Positions 36,875 through 47,037 of a DNA stretch of 64,000 bases are shown one piece after another. Where the stretch lies: contig JACKBR010000006.1 in the NCBI GenBank assembly GCA_020634495.1, forward strand, positions 62,001-126,000, given 5' to 3'. The notes under the pieces were generated by a model, which saw only the letters and a list, made by a program, of their open reading frames with translations, did not search any database and was not told where the DNA came from. This DNA is from Ardenticatenaceae bacterium (GTDB lineage: Bacteria > Chloroflexota > Anaerolineae > Promineifilales > Promineifilaceae). Position 1 is the stretch's first letter. Every line of letters starts with the position of its first letter. Made by a program: the position numbers and the translations under genes.

Positions 36875-39736
36875 ATGGGAGAAAAGCTGACTACACTGGC
36901 CAAGAGCAACAGCCAAAAGCATAAACTTTTGTTCATGGCGTTTTTTGTTGTCATTCTGTTGTTGATTGTTGGATGTCAGGAAAAACAATCCGATGACGAT
37001 GTTGTGGTGGCAACCGAAACGGTGGTGGCGGAAACGGCCGTTCCTCCCACAGAATCCGCTGCCCCAGACGAAAATCCAGAAATTCCCGCTCCCCCGCCAC
37101 CAGACGGTGTTACTTTAATGGGTGATGTGCAGATAATTGCGGGGGATGAGGCCGCAGAAATCGCCCTCGACGTTCCCACCAATGCCCAGGCAAACAGGCT
37201 CGATTTGTTCGGCTGGGATGGCACTCGTTGGGTTTTCATTCCTTCACAGTTTGATGCCGCCACCGGGCAGCGCCACGCGCCGAACCAAGGGTTGGTTACG
37301 GCCGTTGCCCTGGTACAGGCCGATGCCCCGGAGACCCTCACGGTAGGTGGCTTTTGGCGTGAGGAAATTGACAGCTCTGAGGAACTGACCGAAAGTGTTG
37401 TTAGCACCGTGCGGTTGGGTGCTGATGGAGAATTGGCCGGTTTGCCAGCCGATCCGCCGGACGGCATCGCTAATCCTTATTTGCAACTGACCAACGTTGA
37501 CGATGATATTGAAACCGCTGGCCTGACTGCGCTGCTGGCAGATGAGGCGGCGCAAACGGCCCAAATTGAAGCGATCATGACGATGGTTGAGCCATTTGCG
37601 GGCTTCAATCTGAACTATCAAGGCATCGAGCCTGCGCAGCAAGCGGCGTTTACAACCTTTGTGCAAAATCTGGCTGAGGCGCTGGCCGCGCAGGGGAAAA
37701 ATCTCACTATCACCCTGCCTGCTCCCCAAGACATCGGCGGTCTGGATGAACAGTGGATTGTCTTGGGTGGCATTGCCGACACTGTTTACCTTCAGCTGCC
37801 CCTGGCCCCTCAGGCGTATGGTGAAGATGGCACCGTTGACCAGATGCTAACCTGGGCCACAGACAACATTGACCGGCGCAAGCTGGTGGCCCTTATCCCG
37901 ACTGATCCGGTGGTTTTGTCCGGTGATTCATTTACCGCATTGTCTGCGGCAGAACAGCTTGGTCATTTTGGCGAGCTGGCCTTTGTAGATGAGGCTGAGG
38001 AATTTACGCCTGAGATGCCAGTTGAGGTGATGCTTTCCGGTGATGTTTCGCCAATTGAGTGGGATGAAACGGCCGTTGCCTATCACTACACAGTTGATGG
38101 AGAAGATGTCTGGCTGGTTCATCCGGCTACTGTTGCGGCTCGAATGGAAACGGCCGTTGCCCACAACCTTCAAGGTGTTGCCTTCACAGCACCCATTCAA
38201 CCGTTTGTGTTTGAGGAGACGAATTCGCCTTCCATCGTTTGGTCCTTATTTGATGAAGATGGAAATGGCGTTGCCTCCCAAATTGGATTTGAAACGACTT
38301 TTAGCTGGGAAGGGGCAGCAGACCCCGGCGAGTTCATGCTCCAAGTTGATTTCCTTGTAGGCCAGACCTACAGTTCATTGGGAACGCTGCCAATAACCGT
38401 TGCCGCTGCCGAAGAAGCGGAAGAAGTCGCCGAAAGTGATGAAGCTGTCGTAACCGCAACCGGCATTCTAAAGGTAAACGCCTACGTGCGCGTTGGCCCC
38501 GGCGAAAGCTACACCAAATTCCCCGGTGTCCTTCTCAAAGATAGTGAGATCGAAATTTTGGGGCGGGATGAGTTTGGTTACTGGTTCTATATCGTCTTTG
38601 AGAACTTTGATGAGGAACAAAACGGCTGGATTGCTGCCTCCTTGGTCAATCTCGATCCTGAGTTTGAAATTAGCTCGCTAGAAGATGCGTCTGAGAGCGT
38701 GGCCACTGCCCCCGATACTGTGGTGGCGGAAGCGCCCGTAAACGAAACCGTGCCCGAAACAACAACCCCCGCTCCCACGCCCGCATCAGGGCCGCCACCG
38801 CCCGTTTCTGCGCCACCAGTGGCCGTTGGCGGCTTTGAATTGGGCGGGCAAACACATTCGTTTAGCAATCCTGTCCTCATGGCCTCCGCAGGCATGAACT
38901 GGGTTAAGTTCCAACACAAATGGGGCGAAGGCGGTAATCCCAACGATTTAGCCGGGCGAATAAACAATGCCCATGCGGCCGGGTTCAAAGTCCTGTTAAG
39001 CATTCCTGGGGCAAACACCTACCCGGATCACATCAACTTTGGCGAGTATGTTCAATTTTTGGCCGGGGTTGCGGCGTTAGGGCCAGATGCCATTGAAGTG
39101 TGGAACGAAATGAATATCGATTTTGAATGGCCTGCCGGGCAAATCGATCCAGCCAGCTACGTCAACAACATGCTGGCACCTGCATACAACGCCATCAAAG
39201 CGGCCAATCCCAATGTGATGGTCATTAGCGGTGCGCCCGCGCCAACTGGCTTCGACAATGGCACCAACGCCTGGGCCGATAATCGCTACATGTCTGGTAT
39301 GTTGGCCGCTGGCGGAGCCAGCTATGCCGACTGCATTGGCGCACATTACAACGCCGGGGCCAGTTCGCCCTCAACTGTTTCTGGCCATCCCACGGGGAGC
39401 GCCCATTACAGCTGGTATTTGCTGCCCACATTGAATGTGTATGCCCAGTTGGGCAAACCGGTTTGCTTTACGGAGTTGGGCTATTTGTCTGGCGAAGATT
39501 ATGGCGGCGTGCCCGAGCGGTTTGGCTGGGCGGCAGGCACAACGGTGGCCCAACATGCCGCCTGGCTGGCCGAAGCTGTTAGCGTGGCGGCCAACACGGG
39601 TAGAGTCCGCCTGATCATTGTCTTTAATGTTGACTTTACCCAATGGGGCGATGACCCCCAGGCAGGTTATGCGATGATACGTAAAAATGGGGGCTGCCCG
39701 GCTTGTGAAACGTTGGCCCGGGTGATGGGGCGGTGA
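36875..39736 (+). CDS. Lipoprotein with GH18-like barrel, SH3 domain and clan-A glycosidase-like barrel
   Basis: 953 residues from ATG 36875 after GGAGGTGG. The lipobox is LLLIVGC (Cys34). A disordered Glu/Thr/Pro spacer is followed by a chitinase-18-like TIM barrel (about 190-470, GFNLNYQGIE, LTITLPAP) that lacks the usual DxxDxDxE motif. A beta sandwich and a bacterial SH3 domain (about 525-600, AYVRVGPGESYTKFPGV) come next. After a Pro-rich linker, a C-terminal barrel (about 645-953) resembles GH5/GH39-type enzymes, with candidate acid Glu745 (VWNEMN) and nucleophile Glu867 (CFTELGYLSG). It is probably exported and acts on cell-wall or extracellular polysaccharide. Confidence 0.82.
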   Translation: MGEKLTTLAKSNSQKHKLLFMAFFVVILLLIVGCQEKQSDDDVVVATETVVAETAVPPTESAAPDENPEIPAPPPPDGVTLMGDVQIIAGDEAAEIALDVPTNAQANRLDLFGWDGTRWVFIPSQFDAATGQRHAPNQGLVTAVALVQADAPETLTVGGFWREEIDSSEELTESVVSTVRLGADGELAGLPADPPDGIANPYLQLTNVDDDIETAGLTALLADEAAQTAQIEAIMTMVEPFAGFNLNYQGIEPAQQAAFTTFVQNLAEALAAQGKNLTITLPAPQDIGGLDEQWIVLGGIADTVYLQLPLAPQAYGEDGTVDQMLTWATDNIDRRKLVALIPTDPVVLSGDSFTALSAAEQLGHFGELAFVDEAEEFTPEMPVEVMLSGDVSPIEWDETAVAYHYTVDGEDVWLVHPATVAARMETAVAHNLQGVAFTAPIQPFVFEETNSPSIVWSLFDEDGNGVASQIGFETTFSWEGAADPGEFMLQVDFLVGQTYSSLGTLPITVAAAEEAEEVAESDEAVVTATGILKVNAYVRVGPGESYTKFPGVLLKDSEIEILGRDEFGYWFYIVFENFDEEQNGWIAASLVNLDPEFEISSLEDASESVATAPDTVVAEAPVNETVPETTTPAPTPASGPPPPVSAPPVAVGGFELGGQTHSFSNPVLMASAGMNWVKFQHKWGEGGNPNDLAGRINNAHAAGFKVLLSIPGANTYPDHINFGEYVQFLAGVAALGPDAIEVWNEMNIDFEWPAGQIDPASYVNNMLAPAYNAIKAANPNVMVISGAPAPTGFDNGTNAWADNRYMSGMLAAGGASYADCIGAHYNAGASSPSTVSGHPTGSAHYSWYLLPTLNVYAQLGKPVCFTELGYLSGEDYGGVPERFGWAAGTTVAQHAAWLAEAVSVAANTGRVRLIIVFNVDFTQWGDDPQAGYAMIRKNGGCPACETLARVMGR

Positions 39737-39737
39737 G

Positions 39738-39800
39738 CGGTATTCGGTAAGTCAGTATTCGGTGGGTCGGTAATCAGTGGGTCAGTGTTCAGTTTGGCTG
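39738..39800. repeat. Intergenic CAGT-type repeat cluster, second copy
   Basis: Shows TCAGTATTCGG, TAATCAGTGGGTCAGTGTTCAGT and related units, similar to the cluster at 32903-32980. Confidence 0.6.
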
Positions 39801-39865
39801 GGCACTGACCTGTTTTTCAATGTATCCTGGTAGCTTGGTGTGAAAACTTTTGTGTTGTTAGCCGT

Positions 39866-39918
39866 GTAGCCGCGGATTCTTTCCGCGTCACCTGCACGCA
39901 GTAAGAAACTGCGGCTAC
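39866..39918. repeat. Small inverted-repeat element (GTAGCCGC ... GCGGCTAC)
   Basis: A 53-base element with 8-base terminal arms (GTAGCCGC and GCGGCTAC) and an internal hairpin (GCGGA TTCT TTCCGC). It lies in the convergent gap between the glycosidase-like lipoprotein gene and the CoA-transferase gene. The form suggests a REP-type or miniature mobile element, but one copy cannot prove it. Confidence 0.55.
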
Positions 39919-39928
39919 AATCATCTAT

Positions 39929-41278
39929 TCATTGTTGTGTGCTTAGTTGGAAAACGGCCGTTGTCTTCTCTCTAACTTCCTCCAAAGTTGCCCCCGGCAT
40001 TAGTTCCAGCAGCGTCAGCTGTCCAGCCACAAAGCCAAATACCGCTAAATCGGTAATCACCATATCCACAGTGCCCAGGGCTGTGAGCGGCAGGGTGCAT
40101 TCCGGCACAATTTTGGCCGCGCCGTCCCGGCTGGCGTGGGTCATGGTGATGATCAGCCGTTTGGCCCCGGAAGCCAAATCCATTGCCCCGCCAACGCCCA
40201 GCAGCGGCTTGCCCGGCACGGCCCAGTTGGCCAGATTGCCCTTCTCATCCACCTGCAAGCCGCCCATGATGGCCACATCCACATGCCCGCCGCGGATCAT
40301 GGCAAACGAGTCGGCGCTGTCGAAGTAGCTGCTGCCGGGCAGCGCCGTCACCGGAATTTTGCCCGCATTGACCGGGAAATCCAGCGCGCCGCCTGCTTCT
40401 GGCGCGGGACCAACGCCCAACATGCCATTTTCTGTGTGCAAAATGATGCCGTGCTCCGGCGTGATGAGATCGGCTACCAGGGTGGGGATGCCCACGCCCA
40501 GATTGACCACATCGCCCGGCTTCAGCTCCTGTAGGGCGCGTTCCGCCATGAGCATTCGGGCGTCATTTACTTTCTTGGCCCCGCCCTCAATGGAGGCAGA
40601 GGAGCCTAAATCTTCCAGCGTGGTGTGAGCCTGCACCAAATAATCGACAAAGCAGCCGGGGGTGTGAATTTCGTTGGGATCGAGCGCGCCCAGCGGCACA
40701 ATTTCTTCCACCTCGGCAATGACCAGATCGGCGGCGGTGGCCATTGCTTTGTTGAAGTTTTGCTCGGTCATGCGGTAGACCAGGTTGCCTGCTTCGTCGG
40801 CGCGCCAGGCGCGGATGAGGGCCACGTTGCCGCGCAGGGCTGGTTGAAAAACATGCAGCTTGCCATTAATGAGTTTTGTTTCTTTGCCTTCGGCCAGGAC
40901 GGTGCCTGCGGCGGTGGGGGTGTAAAAGCCGCCAATGCCTGCCCCGGCGGCGCGCATGGCTTCGGCCAGCGAGCCTTGGGGGATCAATTCCACCTCCATT
41001 GCGCCGGATTGGGCGGCGGCAACGGCTTCTTTGTTGCTGGTGAAGAAGGAGCCGATGGCTTTTTTGATTTGGCCGTTGCGCAGCAGGCGTCCGCCGCCCA
41101 GGCCCGGTTCGCCGACGTTGTTGGCCACGTAGGTGAGGTCGCGCACGGCCGTTTCTGCCAGGGCGTGCAGCAGGTGGACGGGGTTGCCGGTCATGCCAAA
41201 GCCGCCCACGAGGATGGTGTCGCCGTTTTTGATGTGGGAAACGGCCGTTTTCAGTGAGATTTGAGGGATTTTATTCAT
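39929..41278 (-). CDS. 3-oxoacid CoA-transferase, A and B subunits fused
   Basis: 449 residues from ATG 41278; an earlier in-frame start at 41302 is less likely. The first half is the A subunit ([21 protein letters not shown]). The second is the B subunit, with the catalytic Glu283 in [11 protein letters not shown]. The subunits are separate proteins in many bacteria and fused here, as in the mitochondrial enzyme. It transfers CoA between succinyl-CoA and acetoacetate or a related pair. The divergent gene encodes aldehyde ferredoxin oxidoreductase. Confidence 0.95.
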   Translation of the reverse strand: MNKIPQISLKTAVSHIKNGDTILVGGFGMTGNPVHLLHALAETAVRDLTYVANNVGEPGLGGGRLLRNGQIKKAIGSFFTSNKEAVAAAQSGAMEVELIPQGSLAEAMRAAGAGIGGFYTPTAAGTVLAEGKETKLINGKLHVFQPALRGNVALIRAWRADEAGNLVYRMTEQNFNKAMATAADLVIAEVEEIVPLGALDPNEIHTPGCFVDYLVQAHTTLEDLGSSASIEGGAKKVNDARMLMAERALQELKPGDVVNLGVGIPTLVADLITPEHGIILHTENGMLGVGPAPEAGGALDFPVNAGKIPVTALPGSSYFDSADSFAMIRGGHVDVAIMGGLQVDEKGNLANWAVPGKPLLGVGGAMDLASGAKRLIITMTHASRDGAAKIVPECTLPLTALGTVDMVITDLAVFGFVAGQLTLLELMPGATLEEVREKTTAVFQLSTQQ

Positions 41279-41449
41279 GATCGGAATCTTATCACAATTC
41301 AAGTGGGCGGTGGGAATTTTTCAACATGAATCAAGCAGAAAATAACCGGGCAAAGTGAGACACGAAACGGCCGTTTTGTGATAATCTAGTGTTCCCAAAT
41401 AGCAAGCAACCCACCCAGCCAAACTGGATTGCACAAAAAGAGGAAACCC

Positions 41450-43210
41450 ATGCGCAACTATTTACACATCAACTTAAATGAGCAAACCATCACCAGCGAG
41501 GTCGTCGCAGGAGAAGACCTGGTGAAAGCCGGTCGCTACCTGATTGCCAAAACCCTGGTAGAAAGCAATGTGGCCCCCGTAGATCCACTCGGCCCAGAAA
41601 ACCCGCTGATCTTTTCCGCTGGCCCGTTGGCGGGCACCACCTTTTCTAACGCCAACCGGATCAGCATTGGCTGCAAAAGCCCGCTCACCGGCGGCATTAA
41701 AGAAGCCAATGGCGGCGGCACGCTGGCCTATGGCATGGGGCGGGTCAATATTGCCGGCTTCACCCTGCATGGCCAGGCCGACAATTGGGTCGTGTTGCAC
41801 ATCGACAAGGCGGGGCAACTGTCATTTCATGATGGCACGCCCTATTTAGGCAAGCTAAACAGCGAAACGGCCGAATTGCTTTATGCCAAATACGGCAAGA
41901 AAATCAGCTTCGCCATTTGCGGGGCAGTGGGTGAGTATCAAGGGCTGCTGGCGGGCATCACCATCAGCGACAGCGACGGACGGGCCTCACGGCTGGCGGC
42001 GCGGGGCGGCGTGGGGGCCGTCATGGGCAGCAAAAAGGTGAAGGCGATTGTGATTGAGCTGCACAAAATGCCGGAGCTGCATGACCGAAAAAAGACGCTG
42101 GACGCGGTGCGTGGCTACGCCAAATTGATTCAGGAAGACCCCGTAATTCAAAACAGCTACAATCCAATCGGCACAATGGCTATGGCCGATTACACCAACC
42201 ACGTTGGCGGCATTCCGGTAAACAACTTTACGTTGGGCGCGCAAATTGATGATGAGAAAGAGACGTTCAAGATGGGGGGAACCTTCATCACTGACCTGAA
42301 CAATTCACGGGGAGGCAACCATTCACATGCCTGTATGCCCGGCTGTGCCATCCAGTGCAGCAATGTGTATGTGGATGCGGCAGGCAAGGAGATTACCTCG
42401 CCCGTTGAGTACGAAACGTTGGCGCTGTTGGGCACCAACTGCGGCCTGCGCGAGCCAGATCATCTGGCGGAAATGAACCAATATTGCAATGAGTTGGGCA
42501 TCGACACGATAGAAACCGGGGCCACGATTGCGGTGTTGATGGATGCGGGCCTGGCCAAATTTGGCGATCTGGCGTTTATGCGCCAGGTGTTTGCCGAACT
42601 GCAAGCCGGGTCTGAGCAGGGCCGGTTGTGGGCGCAGGGCACGGCGCGAGTAGGGGAGCATTATGGTTTTCATCGCGTGCCGGTGGTGAAAAAGCAAGCT
42701 ATCTCTGCCTACGATCCGCGGGTCATCGAGGTGACGGGCATTTCGATGATGACCTCGGCGCAGGGGGCCGACCACACGACGGGGAATGTGCCCAAGGTGG
42801 CGTCTCGCGGCAAAGATTTGGCGGAGCTGAAGCAGCTCAGTTTGGAGGCCCAGATTGCCTGTGCGGCGGTGGATTCAATTGGATTTTGCGTATTCGGCCG
42901 TACCACGACAAATCCCAACATAGACTTTTTGGCCAAGGCTATCAATACGGCCGTTGGCACCAATTTAGCCCCCACGTTTTTCCAGGAGATTGGCCGGGAA
43001 TGTTTGCGCCTGGAGCGCGAATTTAACATCGTGGCTGGTTTTACCGAATCAGATGACGAACTGCCTGCGTTTTTCTACGAGGAACCTCTGCCGCCCACGC
43101 AGCAAGCGGCCCGCTTCCACGCTGAGGATGTTCATGCTATTTATGAGGAGCTGGATGAGGTGGGAACGTTAGGGGTGCCGGATGAATACGGCCGTGTAAG
43201 CCGTCCATAA
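41450..43210 (+). CDS. Aldehyde ferredoxin oxidoreductase (tungsten or molybdenum pterin enzyme)
   Basis: 586 residues from ATG 41450, AGAGGA six bases upstream. The N-terminal cofactor-binding domain, with LIFSAGPLAGTTFSNANRIS and GGTLAYGMG, and the C-terminal domains are complete. Candidate [4Fe-4S] ligands are Cys295, Cys299 and Cys303 (CMPGCAIQC) plus Cys480 (GFC). The first spacing is CxxxC rather than the CxxC of the Pyrococcus enzymes. It oxidises aldehydes to acids with ferredoxin as acceptor and needs the bis-pterin W/Mo cofactor. No cofactor or ferredoxin genes are in the window. Confidence 0.94.
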   Translation: MRNYLHINLNEQTITSEVVAGEDLVKAGRYLIAKTLVESNVAPVDPLGPENPLIFSAGPLAGTTFSNANRISIGCKSPLTGGIKEANGGGTLAYGMGRVNIAGFTLHGQADNWVVLHIDKAGQLSFHDGTPYLGKLNSETAELLYAKYGKKISFAICGAVGEYQGLLAGITISDSDGRASRLAARGGVGAVMGSKKVKAIVIELHKMPELHDRKKTLDAVRGYAKLIQEDPVIQNSYNPIGTMAMADYTNHVGGIPVNNFTLGAQIDDEKETFKMGGTFITDLNNSRGGNHSHACMPGCAIQCSNVYVDAAGKEITSPVEYETLALLGTNCGLREPDHLAEMNQYCNELGIDTIETGATIAVLMDAGLAKFGDLAFMRQVFAELQAGSEQGRLWAQGTARVGEHYGFHRVPVVKKQAISAYDPRVIEVTGISMMTSAQGADHTTGNVPKVASRGKDLAELKQLSLEAQIACAAVDSIGFCVFGRTTTNPNIDFLAKAINTAVGTNLAPTFFQEIGRECLRLEREFNIVAGFTESDDELPAFFYEEPLPPTQQAARFHAEDVHAIYEELDEVGTLGVPDEYGRVSRP

Positions 43211-43232
43211 TGAAGAAGCAAACTTAGGTGGA

Positions 43233-43291
43233 AATCAAAGATTACGCAGATTGAAAAGATAAAAATCTGGTAAATCTGCGTAATCTTTGAT
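43233..43291. repeat. Convergent-gap hairpin with TCTGCGTAATC arms
   Basis: Nineteen-base arms (ATCAAAGATTACGCAGATT and its complement) with about 20 bases between. It lies between the ends of the oxidoreductase and peptidase genes. No T-run follows either arm, so ordinary termination is uncertain. A related intergenic sequence is at 60862-60935. Confidence 0.7.
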
Positions 43292-43311
43292 AAAAGCAAT
43301 TATCAGGCAAT

Positions 43312-45867
43312 CTATCTGACTGTTATTTGCGTGTAAGCCGGGAATTGATTCCCGTCAAAATCTTCCACAATAAAGCCGACCACATACTCTCCGGCGGCTG
43401 CATCCAAATCTACCCAAATGAGCGTTGAATCGGTGAAGGTGAGCGTGCCCGCTTCTACCGTGACCGCTTCGCTGACGTTGCCGCTGCCGTCCAGGTCCAG
43501 CCAGCGCTCCAAAATGGTGAATTTGTCACCGGCCTGGGGAATAATTTCGCGGGGGCCGCCGGTGCCATCGGCATTGCTAAAGCCAATCACCTGCTGCAAA
43601 ACGCCGTTTTTGAACAGCAGCCGGGCAACCCGCTGTTCGCCATCGCTGTAGGTGTAGATGCCGTCTACGGTGTAGGTGGCTTCCTCAAACGATGCGCCGT
43701 AGGTTTGTGGGGTGAAGTGAGCCACAAATGATTCTGTGCCGTCGCTGATGGCAAAAACGATGGGTTCCCATTCAAATTCCAGCACAAAAGATTCGTTGGG
43801 CCAGACGGGGTAAAACAGACCGCCGACCTCCTGGGTGTCTTCGCTTTCCAAATAGTCTGAATCGATTACCAAAATGGAGTTGGCGCTGGTGTCTAAGTAG
43901 CCCACAAACAGCTTGACGTAGCCGATGTTTTCACCGGAAATGTCGGTGGAGAGCAGGACGGGCTGGTTGGGGGCGGCTTCATTACTGGAGGCGGTGATGG
44001 GGGCGACGGCGATGTTGCCCGTGCCGGGGCCGCGTACGGCCGTTGTAGGAACGGCCGCTCCGGCATCTGCGGCGCTAAAAGGCTCGCCTGTGTAGTGGAA
44101 GGCTAAAAAGTCATCCCACAAGGAAGCGTTGCTGAAGGTGTTGGCAACGGCCGTATACGATTGCGGCCCGGTGATGGGGTTGCCGTAAAGCTGCGAGTTG
44201 GGGAAATAGATGGAAACGCCGGTGGAGCCGGGTTTGTTTGGGCCGTGCTTCTCAGCGATGACGGCCTGATCAATGGCGGCCAGAACAGAATCAACCGCCT
44301 GATCGACCTGCCCGCTGCCGCTGTTGCGGGCCAGAAGCTGGGCAAAATGGCCTAAATCGATGTAGGAAGGCGGCACGTTGCTGCCAAACACGCTGGTGAA
44401 CGATTGGGCGCGGGTGCGGTTTTGGGCAATCATTTGCTGGTTGTCGCTGCTCAAGGCCAGGCTGAGGTCGTTGATGCTGTTTACCAGGGCGGGAATTTGA
44501 GAGAGGTCAACGGCCGTTAGCGTGACATTTTGCTCCATTTGCTGCACCAACTGCTGCGTAGAGACGTTGCTGGGGCCGCCAAACAGGCCAAACAAACCAC
44601 CCAGCGGATTGCCCCCGCCAAGCAAGCCAGCCCGCGCTTCGGGGTCTAAAATACGCTGGTCATCCCGAATGTAGCTGTCCACGATGAGGCTGCCTAAATC
44701 GCCGCCGTTGATGCCAGGATTGGTGGCCAGGGCTTCCAAAAAGCCAGCATAGGCCCAGCCCAGCGCGGGTTCAACTTCTTGCGAAGCCACGGCGTAACGG
44801 GCATGGGGGGCCAGCGCGGAGAAAATCTCCACACCGCCCATCAGGCAGGCGTCCATGCCAATCAGCTCAAACTGGTCAATGCCGGTTTGAGCGCGAATCT
44901 CACCGAGCGCCTGGTCAATTTCCATCAGGTAGAGATCGTTGCCTAAAGCGGCCGTTATGGGCAAGCTGTTGTCGGTGGGCACGCTGGGGTCTGGATCAGA
45001 CCAGCCACCAGGCCAACCAGCGCCATGATCAGACATGATGAGCACGTATTTGTCTGCCGGGTAATTTTGCACGGCCCAAACCACAAAATCGACCAGGGTT
45101 TGGCTGTCGGCCATGTTCACTTCGCCCAAATCCTGCACCAGTTCAGAACTGATGGTTTGCAAATCATTGTCGCGGGTGACAAAGTAGCGCCGTGCGGTTG
45201 TCCAGTTGCCATCCCCGGCGAAACCGCTGCTGAAGCGATCCAGCTGGGCCACAATGTTCACGTTGTCGTTAGAGCCAATTCGTTCGGCTTCATTCAGGTC
45301 AAGAAAAATATCCTCTTCCAGAATTTTGTCGTCGGCGTCCTGGTACAGCATGACGGTCCAGGTTTGGTCTGATGGCCCACTGGCGGAAAGGGTGGGGAGG
45401 GGCTCATTGTTTGTTTGGGAGGACTGGCTGCTTGATGTGTCTGTGTCGCTAAAAATTGGCTGGGTGTCTGGGTTGTCACCTGCATCGCTGCCGCCAAGGA
45501 AATTAGAAATTGGAATGCCGCAAACGGCCAGAGCAATGACAATAAGCAGTATGACCAGCGGTGACATTTTGCCCCCGCCACCAGGGAGCGAAAATCCGCC
45601 GCCAGAGGGGCGTGGTTTGTAACCACCGCTGCCGCTGCCACCACTGGCTGGTCGGCTGGGCCGGTCTCGCCTGGGGGCTTGGGCGCGGTCACGCTCGCCA
45701 TCGCGGTTGCTTTTGCGCCGCCGCTCGACGCGCACGCGGGGTTTGCCGCTGCTTTGTTTGCTAAATTGTGGTTGGCCAAAGTTGATGTTTTGTGCTCGGG
45801 TGGAAACGGCCGTTGCCAGCGCTAATTCCTTTTTCACTTTAATTTTAACTACATCCCAAAAATTCAT
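43312..45867 (-). CDS. Clostripain-type (C11) cysteine peptidase, membrane-anchored
   Basis: 851 residues from ATG 45867, GAGGAAG upstream. A basic, Arg/Gly/Ser-rich N-terminus (about 40-100) precedes one membrane helix (101-124) and a Ser/Thr spacer. The caspase-like fold follows, with WTVMLYQDADD, His281 in SDHGAGW and Cys341 in DACLMGG. These peptidases cleave after Arg or Lys. The C-terminal 300 residues form beta-rich domains (GYVKLFVGYLD, LIWVDLDAAAGEYVVGF) and may bind substrate. The catalytic part faces outside the cell if the helix is a signal anchor. Confidence 0.88.
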   Translation of the reverse strand: MNFWDVVKIKVKKELALATAVSTRAQNINFGQPQFSKQSSGKPRVRVERRRKSNRDGERDRAQAPRRDRPSRPASGGSGSGGYKPRPSGGGFSLPGGGGKMSPLVILLIVIALAVCGIPISNFLGGSDAGDNPDTQPIFSDTDTSSSQSSQTNNEPLPTLSASGPSDQTWTVMLYQDADDKILEEDIFLDLNEAERIGSNDNVNIVAQLDRFSSGFAGDGNWTTARRYFVTRDNDLQTISSELVQDLGEVNMADSQTLVDFVVWAVQNYPADKYVLIMSDHGAGWPGGWSDPDPSVPTDNSLPITAALGNDLYLMEIDQALGEIRAQTGIDQFELIGMDACLMGGVEIFSALAPHARYAVASQEVEPALGWAYAGFLEALATNPGINGGDLGSLIVDSYIRDDQRILDPEARAGLLGGGNPLGGLFGLFGGPSNVSTQQLVQQMEQNVTLTAVDLSQIPALVNSINDLSLALSSDNQQMIAQNRTRAQSFTSVFGSNVPPSYIDLGHFAQLLARNSGSGQVDQAVDSVLAAIDQAVIAEKHGPNKPGSTGVSIYFPNSQLYGNPITGPQSYTAVANTFSNASLWDDFLAFHYTGEPFSAADAGAAVPTTAVRGPGTGNIAVAPITASSNEAAPNQPVLLSTDISGENIGYVKLFVGYLDTSANSILVIDSDYLESEDTQEVGGLFYPVWPNESFVLEFEWEPIVFAISDGTESFVAHFTPQTYGASFEEATYTVDGIYTYSDGEQRVARLLFKNGVLQQVIGFSNADGTGGPREIIPQAGDKFTILERWLDLDGSGNVSEAVTVEAGTLTFTDSTLIWVDLDAAAGEYVVGFIVEDFDGNQFPAYTQITVR

Positions 45868-46056
45868 AGCATCGCTTCCTCACTTCTATAATTTGTTACT
45901 TCAGGCTGCCAGATCATAAGAGTAACTGGCAAACTGTCAACCGATTAGAACCCGTTGGCAGCATTCCGTCACAGTAAGCAAGATCCCGCAACAAAACGTG
46001 AGTTGATGTAGATAGATGGGTGGGTTAGGGAGGAGTTTATTTCAAGCGTTAACTTT

Positions 46057-46626
46057 TTAATTGATGCTGGCCCATTGTTCTGTTAGCAAGGTAAAAAGCT
46101 CCAGGTCGTGGAAACGGCCGTTCCAATACCCCTTTTTTTGCAGCACGCCTTCCGACTGAAAGCCTACCTTGAGCAAGAGGTTGGCTGAGGCACGATTTGC
46201 GGGGACAATCCAGGCTTCAATACCTTGAAGCGCCAGGTGGGTAAACCCGTAATCCACAGCAGTGGTAACCGCTTCGGTCATGATTCCTTGCTGCCAAAAC
46301 GGCCGTGCCAATTCATACCCCAGCTCCCCCGTGCTTTTCTTCTTGTTCAGCGCATTAAAGCCGCAGCTGCCGATCAGCTCATCGTTCCCTTTTAGGGTAA
46401 TGGCCCAGCGAATGCCGCGACCTTGCCAAAAACGATTGCGCCGCCGTTGAAGCAGCCGCCACGCTTCCTCTGGCTGAGTAAAAGTGCCCAAATTGTAATA
46501 GCGCGTTACCAGCCTGTCTGAAAAGATGCGATACAAGGCCATTTGGTCGGCTTCATCCAGGCGAAACTCACGCAAAATCAAACGCTCGGTTTTAAGTTGT
46601 GGAAATGTCAGGGTAAAAGGCGTCAC
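46057..46626 (-). CDS. RimJ/RimL-like GNAT acetyltransferase
   Basis: 189 residues: LKTERLILREFRLDEADQM opening, acetyl-CoA loop (GELGYELARPFWQQGIMTEAV) and NRASANLLLKVGFQSEGVL end. It probably acetylates a protein N-terminus or an antibiotic or small amine; the acceptor is not known. The start is ATG 46626. The intergenic region after it (46627-47037) is AT-rich and divergent to the next gene; I see no gene in it. Confidence 0.9.
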   Translation of the reverse strand: MTPFTLTFPQLKTERLILREFRLDEADQMALYRIFSDRLVTRYYNLGTFTQPEEAWRLLQRRRNRFWQGRGIRWAITLKGNDELIGSCGFNALNKKKSTGELGYELARPFWQQGIMTEAVTTAVDYGFTHLALQGIEAWIVPANRASANLLLKVGFQSEGVLQKKGYWNGRFHDLELFTLLTEQWASIN

Positions 46627-47037
46627 TATTGCACCAAACCATCATTATTATCAAAAGCACCTGCCAGGCAAACTCAGCGGAAGTTTGCATTTCTGATTCA
46701 ATTGACAGAATCATAACAAAATGGGTACACTTTCCAAGTGCAAAATAGGCACAGCAGACGTTTCTAGAAATCGTGACAGAAAACCCAAAAGCAAAAAGTC
46801 TACCTTTAATTGGCCAACGTTTCCCGTTACTTAAAACAATGAATTATGTAAAAACCAAAAAGAAGTTTGAATAAAAATGAGCGCAAATTTGGTTTTTGCT
46901 TGAGCAAATCACTTAAATATCACCGTTTGTTTTCAAACGACTTTCTGTGATTTGCTTTGCTGCTTTTATTCTGCTTTTTCCCAAAAGCTGCATGGCCAAA
47001 GAGACGATCTGTTTTTGATGTTTTGGTGGGGCATATC

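Noticed and set aside
40625..41257. 210-residue open frame on the plus strand
   Set aside because: Antisense of the CoA-transferase gene.
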